The notes beneath the pieces were generated by a model, which was given only the letters and a program-made list of their open reading frames with translations, was not told where the DNA came from and ran no database searches. The translations under genes and the position numbers were made by a program. From a virus: a stretch of DNA of 45,879 nt. The stretch covers positions 1-45,879 of the IMG/VR virus record IMGVR_UViG_3300042477_000298; one strand, 5' to 3'. Within the stretch, counting starts at the first letter, position 1; each line of letters opens with the position of its first letter. Positions 39,657-45,650 of this stretch are shown piece after piece.

Positions 39657-39796
39657 TTACCTTTTTTTATGGTTTCGGTTTTGCCTTTCTTCTTTTCGCG
39701 ATCCTAGCGGGTCTTACAAAAGACAAAGAGGCTTTGGCAGATCGTAAACCAATTTATCTTTCTAACAAAAAGAAGAATGTAAACAGGAGAGTATAG
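39653..39796 (+). CDS. Single-span micro membrane protein
   Basis: 47 residues, ATG 39653 overlapping the previous stop (ATGA) and ending at TAG 39794-39796. One hydrophobic segment FFYGFGFAFLLFAILAGL (residues 4-21), then a basic tail (KKKNVNRRV). Forms a membrane-linked trio with the two genes before it. Confidence 0.65.
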   Translation: MITFFYGFGFAFLLFAILAGLTKDKEALADRKPIYLSNKKKNVNRRV

Positions 39797-39797
39797 A

Positions 39798-40754
39798 ATG
39801 AATTTAAAGATGATTGATCTATTTGCTGGAACTGGAGCCTTTTCTTTGGCATTTGAGTCAACAAAAAAAGTTGACGTTGTTTTTGCAAATGACATGGAAA
39901 AAACTTCAAAGCAAATTTATGATCTTAACTTTAATCACAAACTAACTCTTGCAGATATTGATAAGTTTGATGTTAATCTAATCCCTTCTCATGACATTCT
40001 GACAGGTGGCTTTCCGTGCCAACCTTTCAGTATCGCTGGCAAACAACAAGGATTTTCTGATAAAAGATCAAACGTTTTCTGGAAAATCCTTGAGATTATC
40101 GACAAGCACTCTCCATCTTGTATTGTTCTAGAGAACGTTAAAAATCTAACTTCTCATGATGGTGGTAATACTTTCTCCGTTATCAAATCAAATCTTGTAA
40201 ACAGAGGTTATCATCTTCATTACAAAGTGTTGAATACCTCAGAAATTACACAAGTTCCACAGAATAGAGAGAGAATTTACATTGTTGGGTTTAAGCAAAA
40301 AGAAATGGCTGACAAGTTCAATCTTGATTTTCCATCTCAAACAAACCTGAAAATTGGTTCTCTATTGGAAACAAGCGTTCTAGGTAAGTATTATTATGGA
40401 AACAATGTTAAAATCTATGGGAAACTAGTCTCAGATGTTGTTAAAAAAGATGTGATCTATCAATACCGTAGATATTATGTCAGAGAAAACAAGAGTAATG
40501 TATGTCCAACATTAACTTATAACATGGGTAGTGGCGGACATAATGTTCCAATCTTGCTTGATTCAAACGGGATTAGAAAACTCACTCCAAAAGAGTGTTT
40601 TAATTTCCAAGGCTTTCCACAAACATATATTGTTCCATCAAATATTTCTGACAGTGGACTTTACAAACTAGCTGGAAATGCTGTATCATACCCAGTAGTA
40701 GAACTAATCGCAAACAGAATCGTTGGTCTTTATGAAGAAACAAATGACGCATAG
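39798..40754 (+). CDS. DNA (cytosine-5) methyltransferase
   Basis: 318 residues, normal for a single-domain enzyme. Motif I DLFAGTGAFSLAFE (7-20), IV GGFPCQPFSIAG with catalytic C74, VI LENVKNL (E112), VIII QVPQNRERIYIVGF, IX-like VCPTLTYNMGSGG, X LAGNAVSYPVV. The target-recognition region (about 190-250) is short. No cognate restriction endonuclease is seen nearby, so it is likely an orphan that protects phage DNA from host restriction. Confidence 0.95.
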   Translation: MNLKMIDLFAGTGAFSLAFESTKKVDVVFANDMEKTSKQIYDLNFNHKLTLADIDKFDVNLIPSHDILTGGFPCQPFSIAGKQQGFSDKRSNVFWKILEIIDKHSPSCIVLENVKNLTSHDGGNTFSVIKSNLVNRGYHLHYKVLNTSEITQVPQNRERIYIVGFKQKEMADKFNLDFPSQTNLKIGSLLETSVLGKYYYGNNVKIYGKLVSDVVKKDVIYQYRRYYVRENKSNVCPTLTYNMGSGGHNVPILLDSNGIRKLTPKECFNFQGFPQTYIVPSNISDSGLYKLAGNAVSYPVVELIANRIVGLYEETNDA

Positions 40755-40762
40755 AGGATAAA

Positions 40763-41125
40763 ATGGCAACTAGATCTTATATCGGAAAAGTTAATCAAGA
40801 TCAAACTATCAGCGCTATTTATTGTCATTGGGATGGTTATCCTTCTCACAATGGAAAAATCCTTCTTCAGAATTATGAAACAGATGATAAAGTTGATTCG
40901 TTGCTTTCGAAAGGAGATCTCTCTGTTTTAGGAGAAACAATAGATACTTGCTCATTCTATCAAGATGGATCTATCGGAGAATACAGCAATATTGATTTGT
41001 TTTTTGATAGAGGCAAGAATTGTTGGATAGAATATTATTACCTATACGACAATGGATATTGGAAATGTTTTGATTATGATTGTGAACCAATCTCTATCGT
41101 AGAGGCAATTAAAGAGGCAGGTTGA
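40763..41125 (+). CDS. Conserved phage protein (MATRSxIG...YCHWDGYP family)
   Basis: 120 residues. MATRSYIGKVNQDQTISAIYCHWDGYPSHNG is the hallmark of a family very common in phages and plasmids, of unknown function. The remainder (LLQNYETDDKVDSLLSKGDLS, IEYYYLYDNGYW) also fits. SD AGAGGAT before ATG. Confidence 0.8.
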   Translation: MATRSYIGKVNQDQTISAIYCHWDGYPSHNGKILLQNYETDDKVDSLLSKGDLSVLGETIDTCSFYQDGSIGEYSNIDLFFDRGKNCWIEYYYLYDNGYWKCFDYDCEPISIVEAIKEAG

Positions 41126-41153
41126 CAGGAACCTCCAGCTAGTGTAGACTAGC
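41122..41153 (+). promoter_or_regulatory. Promoter of tRNA-Leu with 6-bp dyad
   Basis: -35 TTGACA 41122-41127, 17-nt spacer, -10 TAGACT 41145-41150. Arms GCTAGT/ACTAGC (41138-41143/41148-41153) overlap the -10. Expected start about 41157. Confidence 0.8.
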
Positions 41154-41158
41154 ATCAT

Positions 41159-41242
41159 GCTCTTGTGGCGGAACAGGTAGACGCAGCAGACTTAAAATCT
41201 GCCAACTATTTAGTTATGTGAGTTCGAGTCTCACCGGGAGCA
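41159..41242 (+). tRNA. tRNA-Leu (TAA)
   Basis: Acceptor GCTCTTG/CGGGAGC, anticodon arm GCAGA-CTTAAAA-TCTGC, variable arm AACTATTTAGTT, T arm GTGAG-TTCGAGT-CTCAC. CTA rather than CCA follows. Reads UUA. Confidence 0.93.
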
Positions 41243-41259
41243 CTAAAAAGAGGTGAGTT

Positions 41260-41460
41260 ATGAAAGCAGTAGAATTCGTTTTTGACGGCAAAGACTACTA
41301 CATTCTATCTCACCGAGAACTCGGAATGAGCATTTTCGAAGGTAATGCTAGATTTCTTTGGTTTAAACAAGCAATGAATATCAAAGAAGTTCGTATGGTT
41401 TCAAAAAGTTTGTTTGAGATCTTAAAAAATAAACACGGATCTCGTATAGTAAAAGAATGA
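41260..41460 (+). CDS. Small hypothetical protein
   Basis: 66 residues. KAVEFVFDGKDYYILSHRELG then two short helices with a basic end. SD GAGGTGAG. Stop overlaps the next start. Unknown. Confidence 0.6.
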   Translation: MKAVEFVFDGKDYYILSHRELGMSIFEGNARFLWFKQAMNIKEVRMVSKSLFEILKNKHGSRIVKE

Positions 41461-41597
41461 AAGTAATTAAACTAAAAATTGATTATTTTCCAGAACCAAG
41501 AGATTGGATAAGAAAAACTTGGATATATTCTAATGGTAATAAGAGAAAAACTTGTAAGGTAAAATTTAGAGAAGTAGATTTAGATATGCCGTCGTAG
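41457..41597 (+). CDS. Micro-ORF, 46 residues, running into tRNA-Thr
   Basis: ATG 41457 overlaps the preceding stop; TAG 41595-41597 lies 10 nt inside tRNA-Thr. Basic: KVIKLKIDYFPEPRDWIRKTW, NKRKTCKVKFRE. It resembles the micro-ORFs at 44842, 45387 and 45505 in size, start (MKVxxLK) and Trp placement. If real, tRNA processing would truncate the message, which limits confidence. Confidence 0.45.
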   Translation: MKVIKLKIDYFPEPRDWIRKTWIYSNGNKRKTCKVKFREVDLDMPS

Positions 41598-41663
41598 CTC
41601 AGTTGGTAGAGCATCTGATTTGTAATCAGGCGGTCAGGGGTTCGACTCCCTTCGACGGCACCA
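41588..41663 (+). tRNA. tRNA-Thr (TGT)
   Basis: Acceptor GCCGTCG/CGACGGC, anticodon arm TCTGA-TTTGTAA-TCAGG, T arm AGGGG-TTCGACT-CCCTT, encoded CCA. Reads ACA. Confidence 0.95.
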
Positions 41664-41976
41664 ATCCAGAAGTAGCCGAAAGATTGGTTAAAATCACTTT
41701 GAATGATTGGATTGAATAGGATCCTGACCGTTAGGTAGGTTAAAGAAGGCTCAACCAGTGAGATTAGTTTTTAACAACATCAATATATGGTCCCTGTAAC
41801 AAAATAACTCTTAACCGCAATCCTGGATAACCAACAAACACTGGAAGTAGAAAGCTTGCATTAGTTTAAAGTGGTAAATTCCCGGATTGCCGGGCGATGT
41901 AGGTTCAAATCCTACATGTTAAAAAGATTCAGGGTATCATGGAACTTGATAATTCCGAAATCCCAGTGTTTGTTCC
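41664..41976 (+). ncRNA. Two-domain unassigned structured RNA with tRNA-like segment
   Basis: No ORF. Domain 1 starts at the base after the tRNA-Thr CCA: ATCCAG/CTGGAT (41664-41669/41823-41828), GGATTG/CAATCC (41709-41714/41818-41823, sharing one base) and GGTTAAAGA/TCTTAACC (41738-41746/41809-41816). Domain 2 is closed by a perfect 12-bp stem (41833-41844/41963-41974). It holds a T-arm ATGTAGG-TTCAAAT-CCTACAT (41897-41917), a GTTT...GTGGTAAAT D-like arm and a tight CCCGG-ATTG-CCGGG hairpin (41881-41894) in place of an anticodon arm. TTTTTAACA/TGTTAAAAA (41768-41776/41917-41925) could form a pseudoknot. Confidence 0.5.
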
Positions 41977-41986
41977 CTTCTGTTAT

Positions 41987-41994
41987 ACTATTTA
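41987..41994 (+). promoter_or_regulatory. ACTATTTA box (candidate late promoter)
   Basis: TTATACTATTTATTATATAA, 32 nt before ATG 42019. It lies just after the structured RNA. Confidence 0.6.
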
Positions 41995-42018
41995 TTATAT
42001 AATGGGAGGGATCTATGA

Positions 42019-42492
42019 ATGTTAAACCTATTAGCACAAGTTGACTTAGCAAATCATGTTTCTAGCGCCGTATCAAACGGCGAAATCGACATAAACCAAT
42101 TGGCGCACCTAAGTGGAGGCAATCCTATGATGATTGTTGCACTAGGTGCTATTGCCGTTTTGGGCGGTAAAAAAGTTTGGGATTGGCTCAAACAACGACA
42201 AGAACAACAACACGAACAAAAGATGGCTGAAATTGAAGCATCAAAGGTTTCTGTTGGAACGGGACACGAACAATGTGTCGCCAAACAACAAGAACTAGAA
42301 TCACAAGTTTCAGGGTTAAAAGGAAAAATCTCTGATATTGAATCAAAAGCAACAACGGCAGAAAAGAAAGCAGAAGAAATCAAAGTCTCCAATCAAGAAA
42401 CACTTGAATCAATTGAAGATGCCGTAAAGAAAGTAAAGAAGAAAGTTAAAAAACTTGAGGAGCAGGTAGAATCAACCAAGAAGGGGAAATAA
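42019..42492 (+). CDS. Membrane-anchored coiled-coil protein
   Basis: 157 residues. One membrane segment GNPMMIVALGAIAVLGG (about 34-50), then WDWLKQRQEQQHEQKMAE and a long Lys/Glu coiled coil (about 60-155). A second ATG at 42015 gives only 9 codons. SD GGGAGGG 8 nt upstream and a late box suggest a virion or lysis-stage protein; the topology would also suit a spanin-like or tail-associated membrane protein. Function unknown. Confidence 0.7.
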   Translation: MLNLLAQVDLANHVSSAVSNGEIDINQLAHLSGGNPMMIVALGAIAVLGGKKVWDWLKQRQEQQHEQKMAEIEASKVSVGTGHEQCVAKQQELESQVSGLKGKISDIESKATTAEKKAEEIKVSNQETLESIEDAVKKVKKKVKKLEEQVESTKKGK

Positions 42493-42495
42493 GAA

Positions 42496-43260
42496 TTGGA
42501 TGAAACTCTCTTGCCAAAAGAAGCAACCTCTGCTACACTTACCAAAGATAAACAAGGAACCGCTTGTGTTGTCAAATCTGGTGAGAAAGTTGAGATATTA
42601 TCATCGGGCAAATACAGAATGCCTGATGGTTCAATCATAAGCGACATATCGGATTGCGATTTACAAAGTGGATCTCAGTTGGTTTATAGAGAAGAAGAAC
42701 CAAAGGAGGAAAAATTGATCGCTATTAAAAGAGAGAAACCAAAACCAAAGATTCATAAAACTGAAACTGCTGTCGTATTACCCACCGACACCACACCACC
42801 CATACACGACCCCACCATACCTACAATACCTGTGGTGGAATCTACCCTTATTCCTCCAACAACAGGTAGAGATATAAACCCAGTTAACTCTGGTGTAATT
42901 GATCCAATCGTTGCTGGAGCAATCGCAACCGCTGCTATTGCCTCTGTTGTTTCTTCCGTAGCATCTTCATCGACAAAAGCAAGAAGAGCAAAGAAAATGG
43001 AAAATTCACAAAGATCGCAAGACTCACAGAAGCGGGAGCAGAAGGAAAAGGAAGAGCAGACCAAATGCAATTCCAAATCTGATGGTGTTAAGTCCTCAAT
43101 CGCTATGACAGAAGAGATTGTAAATACCAGTCCAGCAAATAGAATTGAGATCAAGGAAGATAGAGAGTTTAATAAGAGAGTTAAAGTTCTTAATGCTGAG
43201 ATTATGAAACTTAATAAAGATATTAGATCAATAGAAGAAAGTCTTTCAAAGAAGAAATGA
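42496..43260 (+). CDS. Proline-rich membrane protein (TTG start)
   Basis: 254 residues if started at TTG 42496, with SD AAGGGGAA about 8 nt upstream; no in-frame ATG is near. Residues 1-75 are a beta-rich domain (ACVVKSGEKVEILSSGKYRM). Residues 85-130 are Pro/Thr-rich. A hydrophobic Ala/Val/Ile segment (VDPI-like start, AGAIATAAIASVVSSVAS) lies at about 138-156, followed by a charged coiled-coil tail. Forms a late pair with the previous gene; both have a membrane segment plus coiled coil. Confidence 0.65.
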   Translation: MDETLLPKEATSATLTKDKQGTACVVKSGEKVEILSSGKYRMPDGSIISDISDCDLQSGSQLVYREEEPKEEKLIAIKREKPKPKIHKTETAVVLPTDTTPPIHDPTIPTIPVVESTLIPPTTGRDINPVNSGVIDPIVAGAIATAAIASVVSSVASSSTKARRAKKMENSQRSQDSQKREQKEKEEQTKCNSKSDGVKSSIAMTEEIVNTSPANRIEIKEDREFNKRVKVLNAEIMKLNKDIRSIEESLSKKK

Positions 43261-43289
43261 AAACAAACTAAAGAAGATTATTCGCCCAC

Positions 43290-43342
43290 TTGACACAAAA
43301 ACCCTCCTCTGCTATAGTTAGGTATATAGAGAGGAGGGTTTT
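43290..43342 (+). promoter_or_regulatory. Promoter with 13-bp RBS-sequestering dyad
   Basis: -35 TTGACA 43290-43295, 17-nt spacer, -10 TATAGT 43313-43318. Perfect 13-bp arms 43298-43310 and 43330-43342. The 5' arm is in the spacer; the 3' arm holds SD AGGAGG just before ATG 43346. Expected start about 43325 leaves only the 3' arm in promoter-born RNA. Confidence 0.88.
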
Positions 43343-43345
43343 GCT

Positions 43346-43549
43346 ATGCTTGTCGTATGTAAAAAGTGTAAAGTCGAACACGATTCGAGAGACATTAACT
43401 CCAACGGATTTTGTGTTTGGTGTGAACAGAGAGAATCTGTTGAGATGGTTAGGTTTCAGCAGGATCAAAAGTATTTCTATAACTACTTTCATAAACAATT
43501 TGACTGGAAATCTCTGCCTTGCTATGCTAAGGGTATGAGAACGAGGTAG
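43346..43549 (+). CDS. Small zinc-ribbon protein
   Basis: 67 residues from ATG 43346. VVCKKCKVEHDSRDINSNGFCVWCEQRE: CxxC...CxxC (C5, C8, C27, C30). Basic/aromatic C terminus. An alternative overlapping frame from 43290 starts inside the promoter and is rejected. Unknown function. Confidence 0.7.
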   Translation: MLVVCKKCKVEHDSRDINSNGFCVWCEQRESVEMVRFQQDQKYFYNYFHKQFDWKSLPCYAKGMRTR

Positions 43550-43551
43550 AT

Positions 43552-43806
43552 ATGAGCAAATATTACTGGTCTACAAAGTCATCGGTAAAGCACAATCTTG
43601 GCACCAACATTTCTAATTTGGAATCGTTGTTCTGCCAAGAATCTGAAAGAATGTTGTCAACTGATTTGATTGAGGTGGAAGGTCCGAATATGATTTCGTG
43701 TCCTCCACATTTTATCAAGCTCATTCATGCCCTTAAGTTGTTAAGGGAAGTTGAGAATTCAATTGACAATGGCGAGTTCTTTTCTCTGGAAGAGAAGTCT
43801 GATTAA
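43552..43806 (+). CDS. Small hypothetical protein
   Basis: 84 residues, two nt after the previous stop. Mixed helix (NISNLESLFCQESERMLS; HFIKLIHALKLLREVENSID). No motif. Ends 9 nt before the tmRNA. Confidence 0.65.
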   Translation: MSKYYWSTKSSVKHNLGTNISNLESLFCQESERMLSTDLIEVEGPNMISCPPHFIKLIHALKLLREVENSIDNGEFFSLEEKSD

Positions 43807-43815
43807 ACAATTAAC

Positions 43816-44174
43816 GGGTCTGAAATGGTATCGATCGGGTAGAGTTTTATGATTATGCAGGACGATGGGGAGCGAGGCATCGTAAAAACGCTTAAATGTT
43901 TAATTGCCAACGACAACGTTGCTTTTGATTACGCCGTAGCGGCTTAAATCACGGAGTCTCCAAACACTCTGTAAAATAAGTTTGGATAGGTTGGAATCTT
44001 ATCGAAAACAAGATTCATCGGCTTTTCTAACTGGTTTTGCCCTGAATAAATCAGTATGAAGTCCCTGTAACCCAGGTGTTTTGTCAAGGGTAGGTTGGGT
44101 GCTTGACTATTCCTGTGAATGAGTAATCATAAAAACTATGTGAGACGCGGGTTCGACTCCCGCCAGATCCACCA
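43816..44174 (+). ncRNA. ssrA: Transfer-messenger RNA (tmRNA)
   Basis: About 359 nt. The tRNA-like ends pair as GGGTCTG (43816-43822) with CAGATCC (44164-44170), including a G3-U70 alanine identity pair. T arm CGGG-TTCGACT-CCCG and encoded CCA (44172-44174) follow. The tag frame is GCC at 43906 through TAA 43945-43947 and encodes ANDNVAFDYAVAA. The start ANDN and hydrophobic Ala-Ala end are typical degradation tags, although AVAA replaces the usual ALAA. The body between tag and T arm has room for pseudoknots. Rescues stalled ribosomes and tags products for ClpXP-type proteases. Confidence 0.95.
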
Positions 44175-44187
44175 AGCGGAGAATAAA

Positions 44188-44589
44188 ATGCCTTATATCA
44201 GATTGACAACTTATACTGCGAAAGAGTTGAGAGAAAAGTTGTTGGAAGTTGTTCATGAGATTAGTCTTGCGAATGAAGATGAAATCTATTCTGGTTCTCT
44301 TGACTTCTCATCGACAGATGAAGTTAGAGGCAGTATCGCTTATGATATGGAGATGCATTATGATTTCTCTGTTAGTGAAAAAGAACTACGAGAGAACTTG
44401 GAATTTGTTCCTCCCCATGTGATTCATACATACAATACTTATCCAGAAGATTGTGCTAGAGATAATGATCGTTATTGGGAAATTGTAAATGATATGAAAC
44501 AGGATATATTTTCTGATGATATTTCACCTTTCTTCCCAAAGAAGGATGAACCAAGCGAGGAAAAAGATGAACCAAAGGAAGGCGATTAG
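44188..44589 (+). CDS. Hypothetical acidic protein
   Basis: 133 residues from ATG 44188 (SD GCGGAG); a longer frame from 44119 would lie inside the tmRNA. Helical N terminus (YTAKELREKLLEVVHEIS), Asp/Glu/Tyr-rich middle, and a Lys/Glu/Pro tail (EEKDEPKEGD). No family. Confidence 0.65.
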   Translation: MPYIRLTTYTAKELREKLLEVVHEISLANEDEIYSGSLDFSSTDEVRGSIAYDMEMHYDFSVSEKELRENLEFVPPHVIHTYNTYPEDCARDNDRYWEIVNDMKQDIFSDDISPFFPKKDEPSEEKDEPKEGD

Positions 44590-44839
44590 AATTGTTAATT
44601 CCAAGAACTTTATTTGGATGGAAGGTATGCTCGCCTACATTCCTGTTGAGGATGAATGGCATCCCATTCGTCTAACTCCTCCACTTGTGGATAATTGGAA
44701 TTCTAAACAAATTAAAAACTGCTTGCCAGATATTGACGACCCTGCTACTATTGGGTGTCTGCTTGTGCTGGCAGGAGAAGAAATTGATCTTGATAAGATC
44801 GAAGAAATGTTGGAACCAGAATCGGATATGATTGCTTAA
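44567..44839 (+). CDS. Small hypothetical protein
   Basis: 90 residues from ATG 44567, chosen for the SD GCGAGG six nt upstream; overlaps the previous gene by 23 nt. FIWMEGMLAYIPVEDEWHPIRLTPPLVDNW then an acidic helical end. Unknown. Confidence 0.6.
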   Translation: MNQRKAIRIVNSKNFIWMEGMLAYIPVEDEWHPIRLTPPLVDNWNSKQIKNCLPDIDDPATIGCLLVLAGEEIDLDKIEEMLEPESDMIA

Positions 44840-44841
44840 CA

Positions 44842-44979
44842 ATGAAAGTTTATCATCTTAAAGTTGAAATAGACAATACATATATTCCCTCTCGTTCTTC
44901 TTGTAAGTATATGCTTTATTACAACTGGCTGACTGACGGGAAAATCTGGAAAACTAAAGCAGTCGCAGTTATTGGATGA
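44842..44979 (+). CDS. Micro-ORF, 45 residues
   Basis: ATG 44842 to TGA 44977-44979, filling the gap exactly between 44839 and 44983. KVYHLKVEIDNTYIPS ... YYNWLTDGKIWKTKAVAVI: two strands with Trp and Lys near the end. Related in layout to 41457, 45387 and 45505. Confidence 0.55.
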   Translation: MKVYHLKVEIDNTYIPSRSSCKYMLYYNWLTDGKIWKTKAVAVIG

Positions 44980-44982
44980 AAA

Positions 44983-45390
44983 ATGGCAAACAGAATAGAA
45001 CTTACCAGAAGAAACGAGCGACTCTTTGGATTCGCAAAGAGAATGGCGGAACTTTCCAGTTACGGGAAGTTTCGTCATGGTGCTGTTTTGGTTCACCATG
45101 GTGTTGTCCTTAATGCTTCCCACAACAAGGATAAGCCTTGTTCGTTTGGAAGCAGATTCCGTTGTAGATCAAAGGGTCAGGCAACTCTCCATGCTGAACT
45201 TGGGGCAATCCTCAATATGCCCCGTGAGTCAACCGAAGGTTCTGATATTTATGTGGTGAGAGTGAATTACGAGAATCAATACAGAAACTCCAAGCCCTGT
45301 CCAATGTGTCAAGAGGCAATGAGATTCTGTGGAGTCAAGAGAGTATTTTACTCAACTGAATACGGGCACTTTGAAGTGATGAAGCTATGA
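44983..45390 (+). CDS. Cytidine/dCMP deaminase-fold protein
   Basis: 135 residues. The CDA-fold zinc site is clear: HAE (H70, A71, E72) and KPCPMC (C106, C109). GKFRHGAVLVHHGVVLNASHN forms the N-terminal strands. dCMP deaminases supply dUMP for ThyX, which fits this phage. The sequence lacks the extra zinc-binding and allosteric regions of T4-type dCMP deaminase, so free cytidine or nucleic-acid deamination remains open. Coupled to the next micro-ORF by ATGA. Confidence 0.85.
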   Translation: MANRIELTRRNERLFGFAKRMAELSSYGKFRHGAVLVHHGVVLNASHNKDKPCSFGSRFRCRSKGQATLHAELGAILNMPRESTEGSDIYVVRVNYENQYRNSKPCPMCQEAMRFCGVKRVFYSTEYGHFEVMKL

Positions 45391-45521
45391 GAACAATTGA
45401 ATTGCAAGTTGAAATTTTTTATTATAACAAAATCAGAAACCTTCGTTATGAATGGTTTGGCTTAAAGAATCAGGCAAAAAGGGTTAGGGTTTGGGTAGAG
45501 TTGGATGAAGAAATCTTATAA
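45387..45521 (+). CDS. Micro-ORF, 44 residues
   Basis: ATG 45387 overlaps the deaminase stop; TAA 45519-45521. RTIELQVEIFYYNKIRNLRYEWF ... AKRVRVWVELDEEIL. Pattern of two strands flanking a basic turn, as in the other micro-ORFs of this region. Confidence 0.5.
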   Translation: MRTIELQVEIFYYNKIRNLRYEWFGLKNQAKRVRVWVELDEEIL

Positions 45522-45642
45522 GAATAAAATTGAGTTATATATTCGATATGGTTCAGATAATTCAATATCTAAGGTGTGGAATATCACAAAAGCAGAAGGT
45601 TTATTTCCATACAAAAAGAATGAATGCTTCTATCTAGAATAG
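45505..45642 (+). CDS. Micro-ORF, 45 residues
   Basis: ATG 45505 overlaps the previous micro-ORF by 17 nt; TAG 45640-45642. KNKIELYIRYGSDNSISKVWNI then a Lys-rich turn and FYLE end. Similar design to the preceding micro-ORF. Confidence 0.5.
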   Translation: MKKSYKNKIELYIRYGSDNSISKVWNITKAEGLFPYKKNECFYLE

Positions 45643-45650
45643 GAAACACC

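Noticed and set aside
40763-41125. Partner restriction enzyme for the cytosine methyltransferase
   Set aside because: The neighbour belongs to a common small phage family with no nuclease motif.
41203-41212. ACTATTTAGT copy as an eighth late box
   Set aside because: It lies within the tRNA-Leu variable arm, where pairing explains the sequence, and is 56 nt from the next ATG.
41860-41926. Functional tRNA-Gly (GCC)
   Set aside because: T and D-like arms are good, but no 5-bp anticodon stem with a 7-nt loop can be drawn and the acceptor is poor.
44119-44187. 5' extension of the 44188 gene
   Set aside because: Lies inside the tmRNA; the SD GCGGAG and ATG 44188 give a better start.
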